The position numbers and the translations under genes were made by a program. The notes under the pieces were generated by a model that made no database searches, was not told the DNA's origin, and worked only from the letters and a program-made list of their open reading frames with translations. A stretch of DNA of 64,000 bases, from assembly GCF_000420785.1 (NCBI RefSeq), contig NZ_ATVP01000002.1, positions 124,001 through 188,000 on the forward strand, written 5' to 3'. Shown here in pieces: positions 29,539 through 38,974 of the stretch (position 1 is its first letter; each line of letters opens with the position of its first letter). The stretch comes from Streptococcus hyovaginalis DSM 12219 (GTDB taxonomy: Bacteria; Bacillota; Bacilli; Lactobacillales; Streptococcaceae).

Positions 29539-30060
29539 ATGTTTAAGAGATATCGATTTGACCCCAAGAAATTTAAATTAGGGATGCGGACCCTTAAGTC
29601 TGGCCTTGCTGTTTTTTTCGTTATATTGCTATTTGGCTTAGTGGGCAGAGATGGCATTCAGATTGCTGCCTTATCGGCGGTCTTTAGCTTAAGGGAAGAT
29701 TTTGGGCAGAGCGTTCATTTTGGTTCCTCGCGCGTCCTCAGTAATTCGATTGGTGGATTATATGCCTTGCTTTATTTCATTTTGAGTGATTTTTTTGCCC
29801 ATCATTTTTTAGTGACGCTTATTTTTATTCCCATATTTACGATGTTAACGATTATGACCAATGTCTCTTTTAATAATACCTCAGGTGTCATTAGTGGAGT
29901 TGCAACGATGTTGATCATTGCTTTATCTGTTCCGGCGGGAGATTCCATTCTTTATGCCTTGGCTAGAGTAGGGGAGACTTTTGTTGGTGTGTTTGTTGCT
30001 ATTGTGGTTAATACGGACGTGAACAAGATGAGGGATTGGTTGGCAAAATCACGGCATTGA
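29539..30060 (+). CDS. FUSC-like / aromatic acid exporter family membrane protein
   Basis: A 173-residue protein with about four membrane segments, starting FKLGMRTLKSGLAVFFVILL and containing IAALSAVFSLREDFGQSV, typical of the N-terminal membrane half of the ArAE_1/FUSC family. The C-terminal cytosolic domain of larger members is absent. The gene is normally found between pgk and glnR in streptococci. Function is not established; no clear ribosome site is visible. Confidence 0.75.
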   Translation: MFKRYRFDPKKFKLGMRTLKSGLAVFFVILLFGLVGRDGIQIAALSAVFSLREDFGQSVHFGSSRVLSNSIGGLYALLYFILSDFFAHHFLVTLIFIPIFTMLTIMTNVSFNNTSGVISGVATMLIIALSVPAGDSILYALARVGETFVGVFVAIVVNTDVNKMRDWLAKSRH

Positions 30061-30140
30061 TTTTAGTAATGGCTTATTTTATGCCGAAAACGTTTATAAT
30101 GAGAAGAAGTCAGAAGCAAAATGACTTCTTTTTCATTTCT

Positions 30141-30159
30141 ATGTCAGAAAAACTAACAT
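30141..30159. promoter_or_regulatory. GlnR operator
   Basis: ATGTCAGAAAAACTAACAT fits the GlnR box TGTNA-N7-TNACA as a near-perfect palindrome and ends 6 bases before the -35 of glnRA, placing it for autorepression. Confidence 0.88.
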
Positions 30160-30165
30160 ATACTA

Positions 30166-30194
30166 TTGACAGGTTTGAATTTTCAGAATATAAT
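30166..30194 (+). promoter_or_regulatory. Consensus promoter of glnRA
   Basis: TTGACA (30166-30171), exactly 17 bases, TATAAT (30189-30194): a perfect sigma-A promoter. The TTG here should not be read as a start codon. Confidence 0.92.
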
Positions 30195-30213
30195 ATATGA
30201 GAAAGGAGGGCAC

Positions 30214-30600
30214 ATGAAAGGAAAAGAACTGAGACGCACAATGGCTGTTTTTCCAATTGGGACGGTTATGAAATTGACTGACTTAACAGCACGACAGATT
30301 CGCTATTATGAAGATCAAGGTTTAATTGCACCAGAACGAACACCAGGAAATCGAAGAATGTATTCTTTGAACGATATGGATCGTTTGCTGGAGATCAAGG
30401 ACTTTATCGATGAAGGGCTTAATATTGCTGCGATTAAACATGAATATGCCGAACGCCAAGAGGCTAAACGGGTTAAGCAAAAACCTTTAACAGATGCCGA
30501 TGTTCGTCGCATCCTTCATGATGAACTTCTTAATCAAGGAGGATTTCATCATCCTTCGACACACTTTACCGGTTTACCTACGGGTATTACACGTCAATAA
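30214..30600 (+). CDS. glnR: MerR-type nitrogen regulator GlnR
   Basis: A 128-residue MerR-family repressor of glutamine synthesis and uptake. The helix-turn-helix is MKLTDLTARQIRYYEDQGLI followed by GNRRMYSLNDMDRL; the C-terminal tail is the part that feedback-inhibited glutamine synthetase acts on in Gram-positives. ATG 30214 follows GAAAGGAGGGCAC; a longer frame from TTG 30166 would run through the promoter. It is co-transcribed with glnA 29 bases downstream and controlled by its own operator at 30141. Confidence 0.96.
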   Translation: MKGKELRRTMAVFPIGTVMKLTDLTARQIRYYEDQGLIAPERTPGNRRMYSLNDMDRLLEIKDFIDEGLNIAAIKHEYAERQEAKRVKQKPLTDADVRRILHDELLNQGGFHHPSTHFTGLPTGITRQ

Positions 30601-30629
30601 CACTGAAAAGCCCCTAAAAGGAGATAGTA

Positions 30630-31976
30630 ATGACATTCACAGTGGCCGATATCAAAAAAGATATCAAAGAAAAAAATGTGACATTTTTGCGCTTGATGTT
30701 TACGGACATCTTGGGAACGATGAAAAACGTTGAAATTCCTGCAACTGATGAACAAGTGGATAAAGTGCTTTCAAATAAAGCCATGTTTGATGGTTCTTCC
30801 ATCGAAGGATTTGTCCGTATCAATGAGTCAGACATGTACCTCTACCCTGATTTAAATACTTGGACAGTTTTTCCTTGGGGAGATGAAAATGGTGCTGTTG
30901 CCGGTCTTATTTGTGATATTTACACCCCGGAAGGAGAGCCTTTCGCTGGAGACCCACGTGGTAATTTAAAGCGTTCGCTTAAACATATGGAAAAAGTTGG
31001 TTTTAAATCATTTAATTTAGGACCAGAACCAGAATTTTTCCTTTTTAAATTAGATGAAAAAGGTGAACCAACACTAGATGTTAATGATAAAGGTGGCTAT
31101 TTCGATTTAGCTCCTACTGACTTGGCGGATAATACACGCCGTGAAATTGTTAACGTGTTAACACAAATGGGATTTGAGGTTGAAGCTAGCCACCATGAAG
31201 TTGCTGTTGGACAACATGAAATTGATTTCAAATATGGTGATGTGTTAGAAGCTTGTGATAATATTCAAATCTTCAAGTTAGTTGTTAAAACGATTGCCCG
31301 TAAACATGGTTTGTATGCGACTTTTATGGCTAAACCTAAATTTGGTATAAATGGTTCAGGGATGCATTGTAATATGTCACTCTTTGATAAAAACGGCAAT
31401 AATGCTTTCTTTGATCCAGAAGATAAAAATGGTATGCAACTGTCAGAAACAGCTTATCACTTCCTTGGGGGTTTGATGAAGCATGCTTACAATTATACAG
31501 CTATTATGAATTCAACTGTTAACTCTTATAAACGTTTGGTTCCAGGCTATGAAGCCCCTGTTTATATTGCTTGGGCTGGGCGTAATCGTTCACCGCTTAT
31601 CCGCGTTCCGGCATCGCGTGGTATGGGAACACGACTAGAGTTGCGTTCGGTGGATCCAACAGCTAACCCATACTTGGCAATGGCTGTTTTACTAGAGTGT
31701 GGTCTAGATGGTATTGAAAATAAAATTGATGCACCAGCTCCAGTAGAGTCAAATATCTATGTTATGTCAGCTGAGGAGCGTAAGGCAGCAGGTATTACGG
31801 ATCTACCATCAACCTTGCATAATGCTATCAAAGCGCTTCAAGAAGATGATGTGGTTAAGACTGCTCTGGGCGAGCACATTACCATGAACTTTGTGGAAGC
31901 AAAACGTCTTGAATGGGCAAGTTATGCTACATTTGTGTCACAATGGGAAATTGAAAATTATTTAGATTTATATTAA
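30630..31976 (+). CDS. glnA: Glutamine synthetase, type I
   Basis: The 448-residue enzyme condenses ammonia and glutamate with ATP. Signatures: [18 protein letters not shown], the ATP-binding [14 protein letters not shown] and NRSPLIRVP. Length and the absence of the adenylylation-loop pattern fit the Gram-positive GSI-alpha form, which is feedback-inhibited by glutamine and then stimulates GlnR. Ribosome site AAAGGAGA. Encoded with glnR. Confidence 0.97.
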   Translation: MTFTVADIKKDIKEKNVTFLRLMFTDILGTMKNVEIPATDEQVDKVLSNKAMFDGSSIEGFVRINESDMYLYPDLNTWTVFPWGDENGAVAGLICDIYTPEGEPFAGDPRGNLKRSLKHMEKVGFKSFNLGPEPEFFLFKLDEKGEPTLDVNDKGGYFDLAPTDLADNTRREIVNVLTQMGFEVEASHHEVAVGQHEIDFKYGDVLEACDNIQIFKLVVKTIARKHGLYATFMAKPKFGINGSGMHCNMSLFDKNGNNAFFDPEDKNGMQLSETAYHFLGGLMKHAYNYTAIMNSTVNSYKRLVPGYEAPVYIAWAGRNRSPLIRVPASRGMGTRLELRSVDPTANPYLAMAVLLECGLDGIENKIDAPAPVESNIYVMSAEERKAAGITDLPSTLHNAIKALQEDDVVKTALGEHITMNFVEAKRLEWASYATFVSQWEIENYLDLY

Positions 31977-32001
31977 GAAGGAGCCGTAAGGCTTCTTTTT
32001 C
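31975..32001 (+). terminator. Terminator of glnRA
   Basis: AAGAAGGAGCC-GTAA-GGCTTCTTTTT: short stem with one internal mismatch and a T-run. Confidence 0.65.
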
Positions 32002-32015
32002 AATGAGGAGCTCCT

Positions 32016-32414
32016 ATGAGAGAAGAAGAATTTGTCAAACGTGTGTTTGACGAGCAATTTGAAGAGACCTTTGGTCGTGATGCTATGTCCAAATTAGTCA
32101 CTAAGGAATACCTTTTGACTAAGGAAGAAGGTGGTAATCTTCTTGCTGTTTTACAGGCAATACAATCCATTGAAACCGTCCATATCAAGAGTTTAGTGGT
32201 AGCCAAAGCGGCACAGGGGAAAGGACTGGGAAGTCAGTTGTTGCTAGAGTTAGAAGAAGCAGCGAGGCAGAACGGAGTGACTAGCATTACCCTATCGACG
32301 AAATCCTACCAGGCCAAGGAATTTTATTTAAAGAATGGCTATCAGATCTATGCTAGCTTGGAGAATGTTCCTATGCAGGGAGTTACTAAGTATCAGTTTA
32401 TCAAGTATTTGTGA
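32016..32414 (+). CDS. GNAT family N-acetyltransferase
   Basis: A compact 132-residue acetyltransferase. The acetyl-CoA motif is VAKAAQGKGLGSQLLLELEE and the downstream part AKEFYLKNGYQIYASL is typical. The substrate is unknown. AATGAGGAG ribosome site, 39 bases after glnA, beyond its weak terminator, so some read-through from glnRA is plausible. Confidence 0.82.
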   Translation: MREEEFVKRVFDEQFEETFGRDAMSKLVTKEYLLTKEEGGNLLAVLQAIQSIETVHIKSLVVAKAAQGKGLGSQLLLELEEAARQNGVTSITLSTKSYQAKEFYLKNGYQIYASLENVPMQGVTKYQFIKYL

Positions 32415-32604
32415 GCAAGGTGACTAGGTGCCTAGACTTTCCTTAAGGAAATCTTTCAATAATCTTAAAGAAAGCTTATTTGCAATTGCGATGAGATATA
32501 GTCTTTTGAATTAACTTTGATACATCGTCACTTTCGACTTGCCTTACTCAAGTACTGTCCGCGTCTCAGTTCCTTGTCTGAAAGTTAATTCATTTGACTA
32601 TAGT

Positions 32605-32632
32605 TGTTATTTTTTTGTTAATCGTTTGTTAT
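32605..32632 (+). promoter_or_regulatory. Three tandem WalR (VicR)-type boxes
   Basis: TGTTAT (32605-32610), 5 bases, TGTTAA (32616-32621), 5 bases, TGTTAT (32627-32632). The WalR consensus is TGTWAH-N5-TGTWAH, and here three hexamers repeat at a strict 11-bp period. They end 10 bases before a likely -10 (TATCAT, 32643-32648), consistent with activation of the CHAP gene. Confidence 0.8.
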
Positions 32633-32683
32633 ATTTCTGGGGTATCATGGTGAAGTCACATTAGACGAAAGGAATGATATCTT

Positions 32684-33232
32684 ATGAAAACAAAAACATT
32701 TATGGCAACTTTAGGACTTGCAACGGTATCGATTGCCAGCCTAGCTCATACTAATACTGCGAATGCTGATCAGTACACGACACCATATCAGTATAGTTAT
32801 AACTATAACACGGCTTATAATACTTATATTTCCTCCTCCTATGGCTATCAAGAGACATGGCCTTATCAAACTTCAACGTCAACGGTTTCTTCAGTGGGAA
32901 ATAGCTACCCAGTCGGTCAATGTACTTGGGGAGCTAAAACACTGGCGCCGTGGGCAGGTAATAATTGGGGAAATGGTGGTGATTGGGCAGCTAGCGCCGC
33001 TGCAGCTGGATTTGCTACTGGGACGACTCCTCAAGTGGGTGCCTTGATTGTTTGGACGGATGGCGGCTATGGTCATGTAGCTTATGTGACAGATATAGAT
33101 GCCAACGGCAATATTCAAGTTATGGAGGCTAACTACAATGGTAGTCAATCTATTGGTAATTATCGTGGCTGGTTTAATCCACTAGCCAGTGGTACGCCTG
33201 GTTATGTGACCTATATCTATCCAAATGCTTAA
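32684..33232 (+). CDS. Secreted CHAP-domain peptidoglycan hydrolase
   Basis: A 182-residue exported protein. The signal peptide ends near TANA-DQ (about 28). A Tyr/Ser/Thr-rich linker (30-72) precedes a C-terminal CHAP amidase/endopeptidase domain: catalytic C80 in QCTWGAK, H131 in YGHVAYV and E148/N150 in MEANYNG. CHAP enzymes cut peptide bonds in peptidoglycan. Three WalR-type boxes directly upstream place it in the essential WalRK wall-turnover regulon. Gene ends before a terminator at 33348. There is no wall-binding repeat. Confidence 0.9.
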   Translation: MKTKTFMATLGLATVSIASLAHTNTANADQYTTPYQYSYNYNTAYNTYISSSYGYQETWPYQTSTSTVSSVGNSYPVGQCTWGAKTLAPWAGNNWGNGGDWAASAAAAGFATGTTPQVGALIVWTDGGYGHVAYVTDIDANGNIQVMEANYNGSQSIGNYRGWFNPLASGTPGYVTYIYPNA

Positions 33233-33347
33233 TTAATAGATTAATTTCTTGGAAAATGGCTCTATCAAGGAAATAAAATATTAATTTTTGCGAGTGACGA
33301 GGATGATACTATTAGGTCATTTTCCAAAAGCCCTTGTTCAAGTTGAA

Positions 33348-33371
33348 GCTGGACTATTGTCTGGCTTTTTT
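33348..33371 (+). terminator. Terminator of the CHAP gene
   Basis: GCTGGAC-TATT-GTCTGGC (two G-U) followed by TTTTTT. Confidence 0.65.
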
Positions 33372-33377
33372 GGCTAG

Positions 33378-33405
33378 CAAAAAATCAGCTAGCTGGGCTA
33401 ACTGA
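33378..33405 (-). terminator. Terminator of rnjA
   Basis: On the minus strand TCAGTTAGC-CCA-GCTAGCTGA (one G-U) followed by TTTTTT. Confidence 0.8.
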
Positions 33406-33411
33406 TTGAGT

Positions 33412-35109
33412 TTATTTAGAAACATTGTGCTCTTTATCAGGTGTGAGTACCATTGGGATGATAATAGGCTCGCGTTCAGTTTTCTCGTAGAGGAATGGAC
33501 GCAAGGCGTTGACAATGGCACCATTAACAGACTGGATGCTAGCCTCTTTATTTTTCAAAGCGATGCGAATAGCATTGAAAAGGATGCGTTGGCTTTCACG
33601 GATCAAATCGCCTGATTCTCGCATATAAATGAAGCCTCGGCTAAGAATATCGGGACCAGCCAGAATCATCTTAGATTTAAAGTCAACCGTGGCAACAGCT
33701 AAGACAACTCCATCCTCAGAAAGGTCTTTACGATCACGAAGAACAGCAGCGCCAATGTCGCCAATACCGTTGCCGTCAACATAAATGTCTTGAGCATTGA
33801 AATGTCCGGCGCGTCTAGCAGAATCTTTTGTTAAGGCTAAGACGTCACCATTTTCCATGATAAAGATATTGTCTTTAGGCACTCCAGTATCAACAGCCAG
33901 TCCGGCGTGAACTTTCTGCATGCGGTATTCACCGTGTACTGGCATGAAATACTTAGGTTTTATCAAACGAAGCATGAGTTTTTGCTCTTGTTGACCACCG
34001 TGACCGGAGGTATGAATATTGTTAATTTTACCATGGATAACTTCGACACCAGCTTCTTGAATCGTGTTGATCAATTTATTAACACTTGTGGTGTTACCTG
34101 GGATTGGGCTAGATGAGAAGATAACGGTATCACCAGGTTGCAAGGTTACTTGACGGTGCATGCCATTGGCGATACGAGCAAGAGCTGCCATAGGTTCCCC
34201 TTGAGAACCGGTACACATAATGAGGATTTCACTAGCGTGGTAGTTTTTCATCTCACTTGGCTCGATAATGGTGCCCTTAGGCACTTTGATATAGCCGAGT
34301 TCGACCCCATTGACAATGGCTTTTTCCATTGAACGACCAAAGACGACAATCTTGCGCCCTGTTTTGACAGCAGCTTCAGCGGCTTGTTGGAGGCGGAAGA
34401 TGTTAGAGGCGAAGGAGGCGAAGATGATGCGCCCTTCGATACCTTCAATGATCTTCATGATAGATTGCCCAACAACTTTTTCAGAGTTGGTGAAGGTAGG
34501 TACCTCAGCGTTAGTGGAGTCTGATAGGAGACAGAGAACGCCTTCTTCACCTAGTGCTGCCATGCGGTGCAAATCTGCAGGCTCACCAACAGGTGTGAAG
34601 TCGAATTTAAAGTCCCCTGTACAGACGATTTTACCTTGGGGGGTGTGGATCACAATCCCTAAGGGTTCTGGAATGGAGTGGGTTGTGCGGAAAAAAGTGA
34701 CGTTAAGGTTTTTGAAGGTCAATTCTGTGTTGTGATTGATTTCATACATCTTAGCGTCTCGTAAGAGACCGTGTTCTTCCAATTTGCCGCGGATAAGTGC
34801 TAGTGCTAGTGGTCCGGCATAGATAGGGATGTTGGCTTGTTTAAGTAAAAAGGGAATACCACCGATATGATCTTCGTGACCATGGGTGATGACCAATGCT
34901 TTGACACGGTCAATATTTTCAACGATATACGAATAATCAGGGATAACGTAATCAATCCCTAATAAATCATCTTCAGGGAATTTGATACCAGCATCAACAA
35001 TGATAATCTCATCCTGGTATTCAATTCCATAAGTATTTTTCCCGATTTCTCCTAAACCACCAATCGCATAGACCCCAACTTCTTCAGGTTTTAGATTGAT
35101 ATTTGACAT
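33412..35109 (-). CDS. rnjA: Ribonuclease J1
   Basis: A 565-residue metallo-beta-lactamase/beta-CASP RNase with 5'-3' exonuclease and endonuclease activity, central to mRNA decay. Zinc motif THGHEDH (H76, H78, D80, H81), TGDFKFDF, the beta-CASP region with FGRSMEKAI, and a C-terminal domain. Adjacent upstream rpoY is the standard companion of RNase J1 (not J2) in Firmicutes, supporting the paralogue call. The two genes are 48 bases apart and co-oriented. Confidence 0.95.
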   Translation of the reverse strand: MSNINLKPEEVGVYAIGGLGEIGKNTYGIEYQDEIIIVDAGIKFPEDDLLGIDYVIPDYSYIVENIDRVKALVITHGHEDHIGGIPFLLKQANIPIYAGPLALALIRGKLEEHGLLRDAKMYEINHNTELTFKNLNVTFFRTTHSIPEPLGIVIHTPQGKIVCTGDFKFDFTPVGEPADLHRMAALGEEGVLCLLSDSTNAEVPTFTNSEKVVGQSIMKIIEGIEGRIIFASFASNIFRLQQAAEAAVKTGRKIVVFGRSMEKAIVNGVELGYIKVPKGTIIEPSEMKNYHASEILIMCTGSQGEPMAALARIANGMHRQVTLQPGDTVIFSSSPIPGNTTSVNKLINTIQEAGVEVIHGKINNIHTSGHGGQQEQKLMLRLIKPKYFMPVHGEYRMQKVHAGLAVDTGVPKDNIFIMENGDVLALTKDSARRAGHFNAQDIYVDGNGIGDIGAAVLRDRKDLSEDGVVLAVATVDFKSKMILAGPDILSRGFIYMRESGDLIRESQRILFNAIRIALKNKEASIQSVNGAIVNALRPFLYEKTEREPIIIPMVLTPDKEHNVSK

Positions 35110-35157
35110 AGTTTTTTGGCACTTGATTTAGTGCCAATCCTTTCTATCTAATTTGGT

Positions 35158-35388
35158 TTAGAATGTTGTTAATTCAAAAACACCATGTTCTTTTTCGTAT
35201 TCGAGGTGATTGTCAGAGAGCAGTTCAATGTGCTCGATGTTATAAGTTGTTTGCTCTTCAATAAGCTTGCGTGCTTTGATACGCCCTTCGAGCTCTTCTT
35301 TGGCATCAATCTCCACGTAGATAACTTTAGTAGTCTCACGACGTGGGCTGCGGTCCTTAGTTTCTTGATAAAAAACCTTGTAAATCAT
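35158..35388 (-). CDS. rpoY: RNA polymerase epsilon subunit (DUF1447)
   Basis: A 76-residue protein beginning [20 protein letters not shown] and containing [19 protein letters not shown], characteristic of the small epsilon subunit of Firmicutes RNA polymerase. It docks near the downstream DNA channel. GAAAGGACATAT precedes the ATG. First gene of the rpoY-rnjA transcript; an extended -10 is at 35505-35513, about 115 bases upstream. Confidence 0.94.
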   Translation of the reverse strand: MIYKVFYQETKDRSPRRETTKVIYVEIDAKEELEGRIKARKLIEEQTTYNIEHIELLSDNHLEYEKEHGVFELTTF

Positions 35389-35504
35389 ATATGTCCTTTC
35401 TAATAGGTTAAGAAGCTACAACAAAAGAAGACGCCCTAAATGAGGGTGACTTGTTATATGAAGCGTGTGTCATTCATTAACCGTGATATCGTACAATTAC
35501 TAAA

Positions 35505-35513
35505 ATTATACCA
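35505..35513 (-). promoter_or_regulatory. Extended -10 promoter of rpoY-rnjA
   Basis: Minus strand TGG-TATAAT. The leader to rpoY is about 110 nt and has only a weak CCCT/AGGG stem. Confidence 0.6.
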
Positions 35514-35578
35514 CAAAGAGATACTATAGTAAAAACATTGGCGGAAAAATTTTGAGAAGGCTTGGTACTCTCTAAATA

Positions 35579-35587
35579 TGCTATAAT
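35579..35587 (+). promoter_or_regulatory. Extended -10 promoter of tsaB-rimI-tsaD
   Basis: TGC-TATAAT, 31 bases before the tsaB ATG. Confidence 0.65.
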
Positions 35588-35618
35588 AAAGAAATAGTTT
35601 GATACGAAGGAAGTTGTA

Positions 35619-36308
35619 ATGAAAGTTCTAGCGTTTGATACCTCAAATCAGACCTTATCCGTGGCTTTAGTAGAGGATAGTGATTTGCAGGCAGATATGA
35701 CCTTGACGGTTCAAAAGAACCATAGTGCGAGTTTGATGCCGACTGTCGATTTTTTGATGCAACAAGTTGGCTGGAAACCTTCTGATTTGGAAAAGATTGT
35801 TGTTGCTCAGGGGCCAGGATCTTATACGGGTTTACGTGTGGCAGTAGCGACAGCTAAGACCTTGGCCTATAGTTTAGGGATAGATCTGGTTGGTGTATCT
35901 AGTTTGCAAGCCCTAGCACTGCCTGTTAAGACTGATACCGTCTTGATTCCTTTGATAGATGCACGTCGTCAGCATGCTTATGTGGGTTTTTATCAAAATG
36001 GGAAGGCTCTTGCTGAGGACACATATGCCAGTATTGAGGTGATCATCGATAAAGCCAAGGCCTTCGATCAGGTGATCTTTGTTGGGGAAGTGGCGCCCTT
36101 TCAGCAAGTCATTTTAGAGGCGTTGCCTCAAGCTATTTGTCAGCCAAGCTTGCCATCGGCTTATGAGATTGGGAAAATGGCCTTGCATTTGCCAAGTGTT
36201 GACGTTGATGCTTTCTTGCCCAACTACTTGAAAAAGGTAGAAGCTGAAGAAAATTGGCTAAAAACGCATGAAGAAGGTCCTAGAGATGCCTATATCAAGC
36301 GGGTCTAA
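35619..36308 (+). CDS. tsaB: tRNA t6A37 biosynthesis protein TsaB
   Basis: A 229-residue ASKHA-fold protein that scaffolds TsaD in forming threonylcarbamoyl-adenosine at position 37 of ANN-decoding tRNAs. Signatures: VLAFDTSNQTLSVALV, VAQGPGSYTGLRVA and LIDARRQHAYVGFY. It overlaps rimI and is followed by tsaD, the usual order. GAAGGAAG ribosome site. Confidence 0.96.
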   Translation: MKVLAFDTSNQTLSVALVEDSDLQADMTLTVQKNHSASLMPTVDFLMQQVGWKPSDLEKIVVAQGPGSYTGLRVAVATAKTLAYSLGIDLVGVSSLQALALPVKTDTVLIPLIDARRQHAYVGFYQNGKALAEDTYASIEVIIDKAKAFDQVIFVGEVAPFQQVILEALPQAICQPSLPSAYEIGKMALHLPSVDVDAFLPNYLKKVEAEENWLKTHEEGPRDAYIKRV

Positions 36309-36726
36309 TATAGATAGAGACGCTCTAGCGGCTAGTATTTTTGCCATCTTAGATGAGGTGTATGACCAGTCTCCTTGGTCTCAAAAACAGATTGTAGATG
36401 ATTTATCTCAGGACAATACCGATTATTTTTTCTTGTCCGATGGGGATAGAATTATTGCCTTTTTATCCGTTCAAGATCTATTTGGAGAGTTAGAAATCAC
36501 GAATATTGCTGTTTTGAAGGCTTATCAGGGCCAGGGATTGGCTAAGCAGTTGCTGCTTCAGTTGGCATCTGTGTCTCAGCCTATTTTTCTAGAGGTTCGT
36601 GCATCAAATATCCGAGCGCGCCAGCTTTATCAGAGCTTTGGCTTTGAAGCTGTCGGGCAGCGCAAAAATTATTATCATCATCCTATGGAAGATGCTATTA
36701 TCATGAAAAGAGAAGGACAAGCATGA
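36286..36726 (+). CDS. rimI: Ribosomal-protein-alanine N-acetyltransferase RimI
   Basis: A GNAT protein of about 146 residues located between tsaB and tsaD, the position of rimI. Motifs: LEITNIAVLKAYQGQGLAKQ, FLEVRASNIRARQLYQSFGF and RKNYYHHPMEDAIIMKRE. RimI acetylates the N-terminal alanine of S18; other substrates are possible. I choose ATG 36286 because AAGAAGG lies 8 bases upstream; ATG 36268 is an alternative that adds six residues. Overlaps tsaB by 23 bases. Confidence 0.9.
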   Translation: MPISSGSNIDRDALAASIFAILDEVYDQSPWSQKQIVDDLSQDNTDYFFLSDGDRIIAFLSVQDLFGELEITNIAVLKAYQGQGLAKQLLLQLASVSQPIFLEVRASNIRARQLYQSFGFEAVGQRKNYYHHPMEDAIIMKREGQA

Positions 36727-36736
36727 GGGACTGGTA

Positions 36737-36751
36737 GGGCTGTCTCAGCCC
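36737..36751 (+). other. Short perfect hairpin between rimI and tsaD
   Basis: GGGCTG-TCT-CAGCCC with no T-run, within the 105-bp gap of an otherwise compact operon; possibly a processing or stability element. Confidence 0.4.
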
Positions 36752-36831
36752 ATGTCTGAAAGTAATCGATACAAAACATAAGCTAGAGATGTCCGATCGT
36801 GGTTTAAAAAACGTAAAAATAAGGAGTTATT

Positions 36832-37839
36832 GTGTCTGATAGATTTATTCTGGCGATAGAAAGCTCTTGTGATGAAACAAGTGTGGCTGTTTTGAAAAAT
36901 GAAGCAGAGCTTTTGAGTAATATTATCGCTAGCCAAGTTGAAAGTCATAAACGATTTGGTGGCGTGGTTCCTGAAGTAGCTAGCCGTCATCATGTAGAGG
37001 TGATTACGACCTGCATCGACGATGCCTTAGTTGAAGCTGGAATTACAGCTAAAGACTTATCTGCTGTAGCTGTCACTTATGGACCGGGGCTTGTTGGTGC
37101 GCTATTGGTTGGCTTATCAGCTGCCAAGGCCTTTGCCTGGGCTCACGGTTTACCACTAGTTCCGGTTAATCATATGGCAGGGCATTTGATGGCGGCACGT
37201 GAGCAAGGTCAACTGACCTATCCTTTATTAGCTTTGTTAGTTTCTGGTGGTCATACAGAATTAGTTTATGTGACGGCGCCTGGTGACTACCATATTGTTG
37301 GGGAAACGCGTGATGATGCGGTTGGCGAAGCTTATGATAAGGTGGGTCGTGTCATGGGCTTGACCTATCCTGCAGGTCGGGAAATTGATCAGCTAGCTCA
37401 TCAGGGAAAAGACGCTTATGATTTCCCAAGAGCTATGCTCCATGACGATAGTCTTGAGTTTTCTTTTTCTGGTTTAAAATCAGCCTTTATTAACCTTCAC
37501 CATAATGCCGCTCAAAAGGAAGAAGCGCTTTTAGTAGAGGATCTATGTGCCTCTTTTCAAGCAGCAGTTTTAGATGTTTTGTTGGCTAAAACTAAGAAGG
37601 CCTTAGAGAAATATCCTGTTGAAACCTTAGTTGTTGCCGGCGGGGTTGCTGCCAATCAAGGTTTGAGAGAACGTCTGGCGCAAGAAATCACAGATGTTAA
37701 CGTTGTGATTCCACCGCTTCGTCTCTGTGGTGATAATGCCGGTATGATTGCTTTAGCGGCTGCGGTTGAGCTGGACTTAGATCGACATGCCGATATGTCC
37801 TTAAATGCTAAGCCTAGCTTGACTTTTCCTACTTTATAA
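36832..37839 (+). CDS. tsaD: tRNA N6-adenosine threonylcarbamoyltransferase TsaD
   Basis: The 335-residue catalytic subunit for t6A. Signatures: [15 protein letters not shown], metal-binding [22 protein letters not shown] and [13 protein letters not shown]. Translation starts at GTG 36832, preceded by AAGGAG. Formerly misnamed O-sialoglycoprotein endopeptidase (gcp). Works with TsaB (two genes upstream), TsaE and TsaC, the last two encoded elsewhere. Confidence 0.97.
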   Translation: MSDRFILAIESSCDETSVAVLKNEAELLSNIIASQVESHKRFGGVVPEVASRHHVEVITTCIDDALVEAGITAKDLSAVAVTYGPGLVGALLVGLSAAKAFAWAHGLPLVPVNHMAGHLMAAREQGQLTYPLLALLVSGGHTELVYVTAPGDYHIVGETRDDAVGEAYDKVGRVMGLTYPAGREIDQLAHQGKDAYDFPRAMLHDDSLEFSFSGLKSAFINLHHNAAQKEEALLVEDLCASFQAAVLDVLLAKTKKALEKYPVETLVVAGGVAANQGLRERLAQEITDVNVVIPPLRLCGDNAGMIALAAAVELDLDRHADMSLNAKPSLTFPTL

Positions 37840-37846
37840 CCATTCT

Positions 37847-37885
37847 GAAACACTCCTTGAGTTCAGGGAGTGTTTTTGTTATAAT
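37847..37885 (+). promoter_or_regulatory. tsaD terminator followed at once by azlC promoter
   Basis: AAACACTCC (37848-37856) pairs with GGAGTGTTT (37867-37875) plus T-run; the T-run runs into an extended -10, TGT-TATAAT (37877-37885), 35 bases before azlC. Confidence 0.75.
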
Positions 37886-37919
37886 CAGAGAATATTCTGA
37901 AAATTTCAAGAGGAGATCT

Positions 37920-38618
37920 ATGGAAAAAGGTGAGTTTCTCAAAGGGGCTAAGGCTTCCTTACCGACAGCAGTTGGTTATGTTTCGATTGGGATTGCCTGC
38001 GGCGTTGTGGGTGCTAGTAGTGGCTTATCGGCTTGGGAAATGGGCTTGATGAGTATTTTTATCTACGCAGGATCAGCCCAGTTTGCATTTGCTGCATTGA
38101 CTTTAGCCAATGCGGATTTAGTGTCGATCGCGATCACCATTTTCCTGATTAATCTGCGCCATTTACTGATGAGTTTGCATGTTACAACCCTTTTTAAAGG
38201 CATTTCTCTAAGAGAAGGGATAGCTATAGGTACCTTACTGACAGATGAGAGTTATGGTGTGCTACTTGGAGAAAATGTGAGACGAGAAAATATTCCTGTA
38301 GCTTGGATGCATGGGAACAATGTGCTTGCCTACCTAACTTGGATTTTAGCGGTTATTCTTGGTGCCATGGTCGGCTCCTATATCCCTGATCCTTATGTGC
38401 TAGGTTTGGATTTTGCCTTGGTGGCTATGTTTGTGTCGATTTTTGAAAGTCAATTATCTGGCATGTTGCGCTGGCTTAATCGAACGCCATTAATCTTATT
38501 ATTGGCTGCTGTGACACTTTCTTATCTGGTCTTAACGATTTTCCTTTCAGAAGCAATGGTTGTTTTGGGTGCAACTTTGATAGGTTGCACGGTGGGGGTG
38601 ATAAGCAATGACAACTGA
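37920..38618 (+). CDS. azlC: AzlC family branched-chain amino acid exporter, large subunit
   Basis: A 232-residue membrane protein with the AzlC start GEFLKGAKASLPTAVGYVSI and motif FIYAGSAQFAFAAL, then INLRHLLMSL. Pairs with AzlD to export branched-chain amino acids and analogues. ATG 37920 follows GAGGAGATCT; the longer frame would start inside the tsaD terminator. Its end overlaps azlD by 11 bases. Confidence 0.92.
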   Translation: MEKGEFLKGAKASLPTAVGYVSIGIACGVVGASSGLSAWEMGLMSIFIYAGSAQFAFAALTLANADLVSIAITIFLINLRHLLMSLHVTTLFKGISLREGIAIGTLLTDESYGVLLGENVRRENIPVAWMHGNNVLAYLTWILAVILGAMVGSYIPDPYVLGLDFALVAMFVSIFESQLSGMLRWLNRTPLILLLAAVTLSYLVLTIFLSEAMVVLGATLIGCTVGVISNDN

Positions 38619-38931
38619 AACCATTTTAGCAGGTATCTTCTTAGGCGCTATCGTTACTTGGATACCTCGTGTTTTACCCTTTATTTTGATAAAATATAGA
38701 GGTCTTCCAGACAGCTTGATTCGTTTTTTAAATTACCTTCCTATAAGTATCATTTTTGCCTTGACCTTATCCAGTTTAGTTAATGAGCGTCGAGGCCACT
38801 TGCCTCAGTTCAATTGGCTTGAAATACTGGCAGTTTTGCCTACTTTTTGGGTGGCAGCTAAGAGTAAGAATATCCTTCTGGCAGTTTTGACAGGTATTAT
38901 CTTGATGGCGGTATTAAGGGCTGTGGCTTAA
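38608..38931 (+). CDS. azlD: AzlD family branched-chain amino acid exporter, small subunit
   Basis: A 107-residue protein with about four membrane segments and the AzlD pattern LGAIVTWIPRVLPFILIKYRGLP ... FLNYLPISIIFALTL (given in parts). Overlaps azlC by 11 bases, so the two are translationally coupled. Needed with AzlC for export activity. Confidence 0.9.
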   Translation: MTTETILAGIFLGAIVTWIPRVLPFILIKYRGLPDSLIRFLNYLPISIIFALTLSSLVNERRGHLPQFNWLEILAVLPTFWVAAKSKNILLAVLTGIILMAVLRAVA

Positions 38932-38974
38932 AGGATTATATGATACAAAGTAGCGAAACAAAGTGAGGTTAGAC

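Noticed and set aside
30166..30213. N-terminal extension of glnR from TTG
   Set aside because: This TTG is the -35 hexamer of a perfect promoter; a good ribosome site and the family start are at ATG 30214.
34310..34735. 141-codon plus-strand ORF inside rnjA
   Set aside because: Lies antisense within a highly conserved gene, with no ribosome site or recognisable domain.
34925..34937. TACGAATA competence-box match
   Set aside because: Inside the rnjA coding region, antisense context, no gene start nearby.
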